From an uncultured Rhodospirillales bacterium (GTDB taxonomy: Bacteria > Pseudomonadota > Alphaproteobacteria > Acetobacterales > Acetobacteraceae): a stretch of DNA of 6,165 bases. Each line of letters begins with the position of its first letter. The first letter of the stretch is position 1. Below the pieces are notes generated by a model. The model searched no databases and had not been told where the DNA came from. It saw only the letters and a list, made by a program, of their open reading frames with translations. The stretch lies in assembly GCA_903928045.1 (NCBI GenBank), contig CAIYPH010000118.1:1-6165 (forward strand). Direction: 5' to 3'. Positions 1-5,947 of the stretch are shown here, piece after piece. The position numbers were made by a program, and so were the translations under genes.

Positions 1-10
1 CGAAATCAGG

Positions 11-48
11 AAAAGTTTTTTTGGTTCTTTTTGTTCACAAAAAGAACA
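11..48 (-). repeat. AT-rich hairpin element, subtype A, copy 1
   Basis: This 38-bp stretch is identical to 4244-4281. Positions 24-33 and 38-47 are perfect 10-bp inverted arms (GTTCTTTTTG and CAAAAAGAAC) around a 4-nt loop. Read on the minus strand the loop is TGAA and the hairpin is followed by C, seven A and CTTTT (the tail, 11-22). That is the same plan as the subtype B elements at 4137-4182 and 5948-5989, so A and B are treated as one family and the strand given is that of the shared plan. It lies about 90 bp beyond copy B1, downstream of the Enzyme I gene. Neither strand shows a T-run directly after the hairpin, so it is not a textbook intrinsic terminator. Function unknown. Confidence 0.85.
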
Positions 49-138
49 CTCTTTCTGTCGCACACTTCCATTTTCGATTCCACGGTTCATGGCATCAACG
101 CGACTCGAAAATTCGAATTCTCATGTGAACTGAGTATT

Positions 139-161
139 GCTTCTTTTTTCAAAAAAGAAGC
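139..161 (-). repeat. AT-rich hairpin element, subtype B, copy 1 (tail-less), after the Enzyme I gene
   Basis: Arms GCTTCTTTTT (139-148) and AAAAAGAAGC (152-161) are perfectly complementary and leave a 3-nt loop (TGA on the minus strand). On the minus strand it starts 10 nt past the TAA of the Enzyme I gene and is preceded by GCAAGGAAGCG, close to the flank of copy 2 (GCAAGCAAGCG). Unlike the other four copies it lacks the A6-CTTTT tail; AATACTCAG follows instead. It could mark the 3' end of the PTS operon mRNA or protect it, but after the hairpin there is no U-tract. A short palindrome AAGCGCTT followed by C and six T precedes the loop, which would make only a weak terminator. Confidence 0.75.
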
Positions 162-171
162 GCTTCCTTGC

Positions 172-1995
172 TTACGCCACCGGCGCGCCCAGCACCATCT
201 CCTGAATACGCGCCGGGTCCGACTGCTCCATCACCCGCCGCGCGAACCGCGCGCACTCGTCGATGTCCAGCGCACGGATCGCCTGCTTCACCCTTGGCAC
301 GGCGGAGGCGTTCATGCTGAAGCTGCGCAGGCCGAGGCCGAGCAGCAGCTTCATCAGCTTGGGGTTGGAGGCCATTTCGCCGCAGACCGAGACCGGCATG
401 CGCATGCGCAGCGCCGCCTCGGTGGCGAACTGCACCAGGCGGAGCACGGCGGGGTGCAGCGGGTCATAGAGCGATGAGACGTCGCTGTCGCCGCGATCGA
501 CGGCGAGGGTGTACATCGTCAGGTCATTGGTGCCGATGGCGAAGAAATCCGCCTCCAGCGCCAGCGCGTCGGCGGAGAGGGCGGCGCCGGGGGTCTCGAT
601 CATGATGCCGAGAGGGGGTGCCTTGTCCGGCAGGCGCTCGCCGCGGCGGCGCAGGCGACGCATGACGCGCTCATAGATATCGCGCGCGGCGCGCACCTCG
701 CCGACATTTGTGACCATCGGCAGCAGGATGCGCACCGGCCCGGCTGCCGCGCCGCGCAGGATGGCGGCGAGCTGGGACTCGAACAGTTCGGTCTCACGCA
801 GCAGCAGGCGGATGCCGCGGATGCCCAGCGCGGGGTTGAGGTCGGCCGCTTCCGGCACGATCCCCTCGGATTGCAGCGCCTCGATCTCCTTTTCGCCGCC
901 CCAGTCGAGCACCCGGATGGTCACCGGGTCACCGGCCATGGCCTCCACGACGCTGCGATAGACCTCCGCCTGGGCGGCCTCATCCGGCAGTTTTTCGCGG
1001 TTCATGAACAGGAATTCGCTGCGGAACAGCCCGATCCCGGCTGCGCCGGACTGCGCGATCAGCGGCAATTCGGCGGGAATTTCGAGGTTGGCCTGCAAAT
1101 CCACCGCCTCGCCATCGGCGGTGACCGCCGGCAGGCGGCGCAGCAGCGCGAGTTTCTGCAGTTCGCGCGCGTAGGCCGTCACGGCGCGGCGGGCCGCGGT
1201 CAGGGTGGAAGGCGTCGGGTTGAGGGTGACGACGCCCGCGGTTCCGTCGACAATGATGGTCTCGCCCGGCCGCACCGCCTCCGTCAGCCCCGCGACCCCC
1301 AGCGCGGCCGGCACGCCAAGGGCGCGCAGCATGATCGCGGTATGCCCGTCCGCCCCGCCATCATCGGTGGCGACACCGGCGAGGCGCGAGGGGTCCAGCA
1401 GCGCCGCATCGGCGGGGCGGAGATATTCGCAGGCGAGCACCGCGCCCTGCGGCAGCCCGTTGAAGCTGCGGAAGGGCGCGCGGGTGAGGTTGCGGATCAG
1501 CCGCCGGCCGATCTCGCGCACCTCCTCGGCTCGCCGCTTGCGTCCGGCGCGATCATCGTCGCCCGGAATCGCCATGATGGCATCGGCGAGCGCCTCGGTC
1601 TCTTCGACCACCGCCGTCTCGGCGGAGACCAGCGCCTCGGCCACCCGCCGGCGCACCCCGCGCACCAGGCGGGAAGAGCCGATCATTTGCAGATAGGCGT
1701 CCAGCATCGGCGCGATTTCCGCCTGGCTGTCCTCGGGCAGAATCGCCAGCCGCGCCTTCAGCTTCAGCAACTGCTTGCGCGACTGCGCGATCGCCGCGTC
1801 GAGCCGCGACACTTCGGCCTGCGTGTCGGCCGCCTGAATCTTCAGCCGCGTCACCACCGCAGGCGGCTCGGTGGCGCCAAACACCGGGCCGATGGCAACA
1901 CCGGGGGAGACGGGAATGCCGATCAGCCGCCGCTCCGGGCGCACTGGCTTTTCCCGCGGCGGCCTCGGCTCGGCCGGCTCGTCAGTCCTGTTCAT
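172..1995 (-). CDS. ptsI: Enzyme I, PEP-protein phosphotransferase (607 aa)
   Basis: Transfers phosphate from PEP to its own histidine and then to HPr, in the cytoplasm. Seen: N-terminal core starting RLIGIPVSPGVAIGPVF (about residues 22-39); the phospho-histidine loop GGADGHTAIMLRALG with His218; PEP-binding barrel with GLFRSEFLFMNRE (Arg325), IRVLDWGGEK, the GTNDLTMYTLAVDRG signature near 488-502 and active-site Cys538 in SVCGEMASN. Every catalytic residue known from E. coli EI has a counterpart. No N-terminal GAF domain precedes it, so it is ptsI-like in architecture, although databases often call such proteins PtsP. The start at 1995 is chosen because a GAGG Shine-Dalgarno sits 9 nt upstream and the longer reading frame (to 2091) only adds low-complexity residues overlapping the HPr gene. 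It overlaps the HPr gene by 14 bp and is last in the operon. Odd: the residues before His218 are Ala-Asp-Gly, where Thr-Ser is usual. Confidence 0.97.
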   Translation of the reverse strand: MNRTDEPAEPRPPREKPVRPERRLIGIPVSPGVAIGPVFGATEPPAVVTRLKIQAADTQAEVSRLDAAIAQSRKQLLKLKARLAILPEDSQAEIAPMLDAYLQMIGSSRLVRGVRRRVAEALVSAETAVVEETEALADAIMAIPGDDDRAGRKRRAEEVREIGRRLIRNLTRAPFRSFNGLPQGAVLACEYLRPADAALLDPSRLAGVATDDGGADGHTAIMLRALGVPAALGVAGLTEAVRPGETIIVDGTAGVVTLNPTPSTLTAARRAVTAYARELQKLALLRRLPAVTADGEAVDLQANLEIPAELPLIAQSGAAGIGLFRSEFLFMNREKLPDEAAQAEVYRSVVEAMAGDPVTIRVLDWGGEKEIEALQSEGIVPEAADLNPALGIRGIRLLLRETELFESQLAAILRGAAAGPVRILLPMVTNVGEVRAARDIYERVMRRLRRRGERLPDKAPPLGIMIETPGAALSADALALEADFFAIGTNDLTMYTLAVDRGDSDVSSLYDPLHPAVLRLVQFATEAALRMRMPVSVCGEMASNPKLMKLLLGLGLRSFSMNASAVPRVKQAIRALDIDECARFARRVMEQSDPARIQEMVLGAPVA

Positions 1996-2281
1996 GGAAG
2001 CCGGCCTCGACGAGGGCGACGAGGGCGTCCATCGCCTCCTTGGCGTCCCACCCCTCGGCGCGCAGCTCGATCGTCGAGCCGATCCCGGCACCCAGCATCA
2101 TCAGCCCCATGATCGACAGCGCCGAAACCGCCTGGCCGTCCTTCACCACCTCCACCGAGGCGCCGAACTTCTCGGCCGTTGAGACGAATTTCGCGGCCGC
2201 GCGGGCATGCAGGCCGCGGCGGTTGCAGATCGTCAGCATGCGCGACAGCACCAGGTCCCCGGCACCCCCGCCCGTGCTCAT
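1982..2281 (-). CDS. ptsH: HPr phosphocarrier protein (99 aa)
   Basis: Small cytoplasmic phosphocarrier that receives phosphate from Enzyme I on a histidine and passes it to EIIA. Seen: the active-site motif NRRGLHARAAAKF with His25, and the regulatory-serine motif ALSIMGLMML with Ser56. The 31-residue spacing is the same as between His15 and Ser46 of classical HPr. The N-terminus is about ten residues longer than usual (STGGGAGDLVL), and an internal Met15 would give a more typical length. The upstream start is preferred because its ATG overlaps the TGA of the EIIA gene as ATGA, a typical coupled junction. The presence of Ser56 together with HprK in the same operon implies serine phosphorylation control. 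No EIIB/EIIC is nearby, so its role here is inferred to be regulatory. Confidence 0.96.
   Translation of the reverse strand: MSTGGGAGDLVLSRMLTICNRRGLHARAAAKFVSTAEKFGASVEVVKDGQAVSALSIMGLMMLGAGIGSTIELRAEGWDAKEAMDALVALVEAGFHEQD
1996..2009 (-). promoter_or_regulatory. Ribosome binding site of the Enzyme I gene, inside the HPr gene
   Basis: On the minus strand GAGG (complement of 2005-2008) lies 9 nt before the ATG at 1995. It decides the start of the Enzyme I gene in favour of 1995 over the 32-codon longer frame beginning at 2091, and it lies within the last codons of the HPr gene. Confidence 0.55.
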
Positions 2282-2700
2282 TCGCAGGCCCCGGGGCCCT
2301 TGCCTCCCGGCATCACATGCGAGGCACTAGCGATGTATTTGCGCCCCGCCGTCTGCGCGCAATCCACCGCATCGGCCAGCGGCAAGTTGGAGCGCACCTT
2401 CGCGAACTTCACGAGCATCGGCAGGTTCATCCCCGCGATCACCTCGACGCCCCGCCGATCCATCTGCGAAATCGCGAGGTTGGAGGGCGTGCCCCCGAAC
2501 ATGTCGGTGATCAGCACCACCCCGTCCCCCGTTTCCACCTCGGCAATGCGCTGATGGATCTCGGAGCGCCGCCCCTCGATGTCGTCATCCGGGCCGATGC
2601 ACACGGTCGCCACGTTGCGCTGCGGGCCGACCACATGCTCCATCGCCGAGCGCATCTCGTCGGCCAGGCGGCCATGGGTGACCAGAACGAGTCCGATCAT
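2278..2700 (-). CDS. PTS EIIA component, mannose (Man) family (140 aa)
   Basis: Stand-alone EIIA-Man-type domain (manX N-terminal-like), a cytoplasmic phospho-acceptor from HPr. Seen: MIGLVLVTHGRLADEM at the start with phospho-accepting His9, the VLITDMFGGTPSNLA motif at about residues 61-75, and the GMNLPMLVK motif of the dimer/active-site region; the length is that of a lone EIIA domain. There is no EIIB domain fused behind it and none in the window, so no sugar is likely to be transported by it. The start at 2700 is chosen because homology begins there; the frame stays open to 2811, but those 37 residues overlap the end of rapZ and look like read-through. The Shine-Dalgarno is weak (13-nt gap after the rapZ stop), suggesting re-initiation after rapZ. 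The last residues (MPGGKGPGACE) are beyond the usual end of the domain. Confidence 0.95.
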   Translation of the reverse strand: MIGLVLVTHGRLADEMRSAMEHVVGPQRNVATVCIGPDDDIEGRRSEIHQRIAEVETGDGVVLITDMFGGTPSNLAISQMDRRGVEVIAGMNLPMLVKFAKVRSNLPLADAVDCAQTAGRKYIASASHVMPGGKGPGACE

Positions 2701-2713
2701 GGGCAGAGTGCCA

Positions 2714-3667
2714 TCATGGCGTGTGGTCAGGCTCCTGCGCTGAACCGGCCGCCGCACCGGAGCCGCGCCGTTGCCCCACGCGAGCATCATGGCTCTCGCG
2801 GGACAGTTCACGGTGCGACACGCTGGTGCGCCAACCCTGGTTCGAAAGATAAATACTCAAACGCTCGATGATGGTGACCGAACGATGCCGGCCGCCGGTA
2901 CATCCGACCGCAATTGTTGCGTATTTCTTGCCCTCCTGCACGAAGCGGGGCAAGACAAGATTGAGCATCCCGGTGATCTGGTCGAAGAAAGCCTGGAAGT
3001 CCGGGTCCGCCTCCACATAGGCGGCAACTGCGGCGTCACATCCAGTCAGCGGCCTAAGCACCTGATCATAATGAGGGTTCCGCAGAAACCTGGCATCCAG
3101 CACCATATCGGCGTCGCGGGGCAGCCCTGCGGGAAACGCGAAGGATATCAGCGACACCGACAGCCCGCTCTGCGCCTCCGCCCCCTCGCCGGACGCATAA
3201 CGCTGCTCGATCACCTGCCGCAGCGCCGCCAACGGCAGGTCGGACGTGTCGATCACCAGATCCGCCGCCGCTTGCAGCGGCGCCACCACCTCCTGCTCCA
3301 GCCGGATCCCATCCGCCACCCGCCCGCGCGGCGACAGCGGATGCCGCCGCCGCGTCTCGGTGAACCGGCGCTGCAACACCGCCTCCTCCGCCCAGGCAAA
3401 CACCAGCTCCGGCCGCAACTCCGGGTTGAGCCGCAGCCGCGCCAGCGTCGCCAGCACCGCCTCGGCATCGAACCCGCGTGACCGCGCATCCACCCCCACC
3501 GCCAGCCCGCGCCCGGCATCCGTGCGGTGCACCAGGTCCTCGATCATCCCCAGCGGCGGATTATCCACCGCCTCGAACCCGATATCCTCCAGCGCCCGCA
3601 GCACCGAGGCCTTGCCGGCCCCCGACAACCCGCTCACCAGCACCACAGGTTGCGGCGCGGCGTTCAT
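2714..3667 (-). CDS. rapZ: RapZ/YvcJ family P-loop, RNA-binding regulator (317 aa)
   Basis: In E. coli RapZ binds small RNAs and guides RNase E to the glmS regulator GlmZ; in most other bacteria the target is unknown. Seen: an N-terminal P-loop GLSGAGKAS (residues 13-21) followed by ALEDIGFEAVDNPP, the VGVDARSRGF strand, and a C-terminal domain with NPHYD, LRPLTG and the family-specific GCTGGRHRS motif (255-263; Cys256, His261). About 25 residues at the end (from roughly 293) are Gly/Ala/Arg/Ser-rich and have no counterpart in the 284-residue E. coli protein. Odd: the residue after the P-loop Lys19 is Ala20, where Ser or Thr is usual, with Ser21 next. The ATG overlaps the hprK TGA as ATGA, so it is probably coupled to it. 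A position between hprK and EIIA is the common alphaproteobacterial arrangement. Confidence 0.95.
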   Translation of the reverse strand: MNAAPQPVVLVSGLSGAGKASVLRALEDIGFEAVDNPPLGMIEDLVHRTDAGRGLAVGVDARSRGFDAEAVLATLARLRLNPELRPELVFAWAEEAVLQRRFTETRRRHPLSPRGRVADGIRLEQEVVAPLQAAADLVIDTSDLPLAALRQVIEQRYASGEGAEAQSGLSVSLISFAFPAGLPRDADMVLDARFLRNPHYDQVLRPLTGCDAAVAAYVEADPDFQAFFDQITGMLNLVLPRFVQEGKKYATIAVGCTGGRHRSVTIIERLSIYLSNQGWRTSVSHRELSRESHDARVGQRRGSGAAAGSAQEPDHTP

Positions 3668-4086
3668 GGCACGAAAGCCCCGGCCACCATGCGCACGCCC
3701 CCCGCCGCACAGTCCAACGCCAACGCCACCCGCTGCGCAGCCGAAGCCCCCCGCGGATCGAGCACGATCAACGGCACATCCGGCATCGCGAGGCGCGCGG
3801 GGTCTGGCATGCGAACCATCTCCTCGCCCAACTGCACCGCCAGCGCAAGCGCCGCCCGCGCCAGAAACGCCATCCTGACAATTCCTAACCCGCGCACCTC
3901 CAGCAGCCCCGCCAACCCCGCCGGCGCCGCCGCGAACCCGTCCGCGATTTCCACCCGGTCATCCGCCACCAGCACAAACCCGCGATCGATCAGCCGCAAC
4001 GCAAGGTCGGACTTGCCGGCGCCCGGCGGCCCCAGCAACAAAACCCCCCGCCCGTCGCGCGCGACACAGCTCGCATGGATCTGCAT
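3664..4086 (-). CDS. hprK: Short HPr kinase/phosphorylase, catalytic domain only (140 aa)
   Basis: Predicted to phosphorylate the regulatory serine of HPr (Ser56 here) and possibly to remove it. Seen: MQIHASCV, matching the first strand of the catalytic domain; Walker A GPPGAGKSDLALRL (Gly19-Ser26 core); LVADDRV (Asp42, Asp43); and the HprK signature LEVRGLGIV (62-70). The N-terminal half found in Firmicutes HprK is absent, as is normal for alphaproteobacteria, so this is not a truncation. The start is uncertain: 4086 fits family homology, but in-frame ATGs at 4116 and 4128 and a TTG at 4140 would add up to 18 residues, and none of the four has a good Shine-Dalgarno. First gene of the operon. 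The sensor kinase/regulator pair (ChvG/ChvI type) often found upstream in related bacteria is not here; a divergent oxidoreductase gene is. Confidence 0.93.
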   Translation of the reverse strand: MQIHASCVARDGRGVLLLGPPGAGKSDLALRLIDRGFVLVADDRVEIADGFAAAPAGLAGLLEVRGLGIVRMAFLARAALALAVQLGEEMVRMPDPARLAMPDVPLIVLDPRGASAAQRVALALDCAAGGVRMVAGAFVP

Positions 4087-4136
4087 GGCGCTAGATTGCG
4101 CCGACCCCGGCGGCATTCCAAGAGGCATGCGAGGAC

Positions 4137-4182
4137 GCAAGCAAGCGCTTCTTTTTTGAAAAAAAGAAGCAAAAAACTTTTA
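4137..4182 (+). repeat. AT-rich hairpin element, subtype B, copy 2, just upstream of hprK
   Basis: Positions 4141-4182 are identical over 42 bp to 5948-5989; with one extra A, similarity continues through TCCACT to about 4189. Arms GCTTCTTTTT (4147-4156) and AAAAAGAAGC (4161-4170) enclose a TGAA loop and are followed by AAAAAACTTTT. The flank GCAAGCAAGCG matches the one of copy 1 at all but one base. It points away from hprK, so if the operon is transcribed from the right the element lies inverted in the hprK 5' leader, close enough to affect the upper candidate start codons (TTG at 4140). Confidence 0.85.
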
Positions 4183-4243
4183 ATCCACTGGCCCGTACCG
4201 CTCCGACCATCCCGCCAAGCAAGCCAACGGCAACAACGGAACA

Positions 4244-4281
4244 AAAAGTTTTTTTGGTTCTTTTTGTTCACAAAAAGAACA
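4244..4281 (-). repeat. AT-rich hairpin element, subtype A, copy 2, upstream of the oxidoreductase gene
   Basis: A perfect 38-bp copy of 11-48. Arms are at 4257-4266 and 4271-4280. Read on the minus strand, a hairpin with TGAA loop is followed by C, seven A and CTTTT. Its tail faces the tail of copy B2 across 61 bp of ordinary GC-rich sequence, so 4137-4281 forms a large imperfect inverted arrangement between the two divergent genes. It lies 65 bp before the oxidoreductase ATG and just upstream of the candidate -35 box at 4296, where it might influence transcription; this is inference only. Confidence 0.85.
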
Positions 4282-4295
4282 TCCTTCCTCCCCTA

Positions 4296-4326
4296 TTGAC
4301 GCCCCCCACTCCAAAGCGCCCAAAAT
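4296..4326 (+). promoter_or_regulatory. Candidate sigma-70 type promoter of the oxidoreductase gene
   Basis: TTGACG (4296-4301) matches the -35 consensus at five of six positions. CAAAAT (4321-4326) matches the -10 consensus at four of six, with a 19-nt spacer, which is longer than ideal. Transcription would start about 4333 and give a very short leader that still holds the GGAGG ribosome site. This is the only place between the two divergent genes where I could propose a promoter; none was convincing for the hprK side. Confidence 0.3.
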
Positions 4327-4335
4327 GCGCCAAAC

Positions 4336-4340
4336 GGAGG
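4336..4340 (+). promoter_or_regulatory. Shine-Dalgarno GGAGG that fixes the oxidoreductase start
   Basis: GGAGG lies 5 nt before the ATG at 4346. The earlier in-frame ATG at 4325 has no such site and would place GGAGG inside the coding region, so 4346 is the better start. Confidence 0.7.
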
Positions 4341-4345
4341 ACGCC

Positions 4346-5944
4346 ATGACCCAAGCAAGGCTCAAATATTTCGGCTGGGGCCGCGAAGGCGAAGGCTACA
4401 CGCCCGAGGAGGAGGCCTTCCTCCTCGACATCTACCGCCAGAAATTCGCCGTCCCCGAATTCGAGCAACGCCCCGTCCCCGCGCTCGCCGCCATCACGCT
4501 GCGCCCCCCGCGCCTCGCCCCGCCCGCCTCCCTCGCCGCCCTCTGCTCCACCGAGCTCTACGACCGCGCCGCCCACACCTTCGGCAAATCCTACCCCGAC
4601 ACCGTCAAAGGCATGCTCGGCGACTACGCCGGGGCGCCCGACGTCGTCGCCTACCCCCGCACCGAAGCCGACGTCGCCGCCATCATGGACTGGGCCGGCG
4701 CCGCCCAGGCCGCCCTCATCCCCTTCGGCGGCGGCTCCTCCGTCTGCGGCGGCGTCGAGGCCAAAGTCGACGGCACACGCTACAAGGCCGCCATCACACT
4801 CGATCTGCGCCACCTCGACCAGGTCACCGAAATCGACCGCGCCTCCCGCGCCGCCAACATCCAGGGCGGCGCCTACGGCCCGGCCCTCGAGGCCCAGCTC
4901 AAGCCGCACGGCCTCACGCTCCGCCACTTCCCGCAATCCTTCGACTACTCAACCCTCGGCGGCTGGATCGCCACCCGCTCCGGCGGCCACTTCGCCAGCC
5001 TCTACACCCATATCGATGACTTCGTGGAAAACCTCCGCGTCGTCACCCCCGCCGGCACGCTCGAAACCCGCCGCCTCCCCGGCTCCGGCGCCGGCCCCAG
5101 CCCGGACCGCATGTTCATCGGCTCCGAAGGCATCCTCGGCGTCATCACCTCCGCCTGGATGCGCCTGCAAGACCGCCCCACCCACCGCGCCGGCGGCGCC
5201 ATCCGCTTCCCCTCCTTCTTCGCCGCCGCCCGCGCCGTGCGCGCCATCAGCCAGGCCGGCCTCTACCCCTCCAACTGCCGCATCCTCGACCCCCAGGAAG
5301 CCGCCAACACCGGCGCCGGCGACGGCACCGCCGCCATCATGGTCCTCGCCTTCGAATCCGCCGACCACGACCCCGCCGCCTGGCACGCCCGCGCCCTGCA
5401 ATGCGCGCAAGACCACGGCGGAACCCCGGAATCCCCCGGCGAACCCGACGCCCACCTCAAAGGCGCCGCCGGCCTCTGGCGCAATGCCTTCATCCGCATG
5501 CCCTACGCCCGCGAACGCATCGTCCCCCGCGCCATCATCAACGACACCTTCGAAACCGCCATCACCTGGGACAAATTCGAAGCCTTCCACGACCACATCA
5601 AACAATCCGTCGAAACCGCCATCCTCCGCGTCACCGGCCGCCCCGGGCAGATCACCTGCCGCTTCACCCATATCTACCCCGACGGCCCCGCCCCCTACTT
5701 CTCCTTCCACGCCCTCGGCCGCCACGGCGCCCTGCTCGACCAATGGCAGGACATTAAAAACGCCGCCGGCGACGCCCTCATGCAAGCCGGCGGAACCATC
5801 ACCCACCACCACGCCGTCGGCCGCGACCACCGCCCCTGGTACGACCGCCAACGCCCCGAATTGTTCGCCACCGCCCTGCGCGCCGCCAAATCCGCCCTCG
5901 ATCCGGCGGGCGTCCTCAACCCCGGCGTGCTGCTGGACCCATAG
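4346..5944 (+). CDS. FAD-binding oxidoreductase, alkyl-DHAP synthase (AGPS)-like (532 aa)
   Basis: Seen: an N-terminal WG-containing segment (KYFGWGREGEG, about residues 7-17); an FAD-binding PCMH/FAD_binding_4 domain from about residue 97 with PDVVAYPRTEADV, the pyrophosphate-binding loop IPFGGGSSVCGGV (125-137), FPQSFDYSTLGGWIATRSGG (195-214) and GSEGILGVIT (259-268); then an FAD-oxidase C-terminal domain with THIYPDG (Tyr444), the triple-histidine motif HHHAVG (487-492) and a closing DPAGVLNPGVLL. The FDYSTLGGW, GSEGxLGVIT and HHHxxG combination matches AGPS, which swaps the acyl chain of acyl-DHAP for a fatty alcohol to make ether lipids, better than lactate or glycolate oxidases. Whether a bacterium like this makes alkyl ether lipids is not known to me, so the substrate is left open. 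No signal peptide, so cytoplasmic or membrane-peripheral. It is divergent from the PTS operon, and codons are extremely rich in third-position C. No functional link to the PTS can be shown. Confidence 0.9.
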   Translation: MTQARLKYFGWGREGEGYTPEEEAFLLDIYRQKFAVPEFEQRPVPALAAITLRPPRLAPPASLAALCSTELYDRAAHTFGKSYPDTVKGMLGDYAGAPDVVAYPRTEADVAAIMDWAGAAQAALIPFGGGSSVCGGVEAKVDGTRYKAAITLDLRHLDQVTEIDRASRAANIQGGAYGPALEAQLKPHGLTLRHFPQSFDYSTLGGWIATRSGGHFASLYTHIDDFVENLRVVTPAGTLETRRLPGSGAGPSPDRMFIGSEGILGVITSAWMRLQDRPTHRAGGAIRFPSFFAAARAVRAISQAGLYPSNCRILDPQEAANTGAGDGTAAIMVLAFESADHDPAAWHARALQCAQDHGGTPESPGEPDAHLKGAAGLWRNAFIRMPYARERIVPRAIINDTFETAITWDKFEAFHDHIKQSVETAILRVTGRPGQITCRFTHIYPDGPAPYFSFHALGRHGALLDQWQDIKNAAGDALMQAGGTITHHHAVGRDHRPWYDRQRPELFATALRAAKSALDPAGVLNPGVLLDP

Positions 5945-5947
5945 GAG

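Larger units (their letters stand above)
4087..4345. other. Divergent intergenic region between hprK and the oxidoreductase gene
   Basis: A 259-bp region between two genes transcribed away from each other, so it should hold promoters for both. It contains hairpin elements B2 and A2 with tails facing inward across a 61-bp spacer, followed by a candidate rightward promoter. I see no convincing leftward promoter, operator or small RNA in the spacer. If hprK starts at an upstream codon, the first 54 bp would be coding. Confidence 0.6.

Noticed and set aside
110..119. AATTCGAATT palindrome as an operator
   Set aside because: A single short palindrome in AT-rich sequence with no second copy and no promoter beside it; likely chance.
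11..161. Hairpins as ordinary Rho-independent terminators of the PTS operon
   Set aside because: The stems are mostly A-T pairs and neither strand has a U-run directly after the stem; T-runs precede it instead. Kept as unexplained repeats.
31..477. Plus-strand frame running from element A1 into the Enzyme I gene
   Set aside because: It starts inside a repeat and continues antisense to Enzyme I; the composition is that of a shadow frame.
871..2112. Long plus-strand open frame (413 codons) opposite Enzyme I and HPr
   Set aside because: It is antisense to well-conserved genes, rich in Arg/His/Gln/Gly with no recognisable domain, and is explained by GC-rich codon bias.
4949..5851. Minus-strand open frame (300 codons) opposite the oxidoreductase gene
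   Set aside because: A Gly/Ala/Val-rich low-complexity translation produced by the third-position C bias of the real gene; no motif and no ribosome site.
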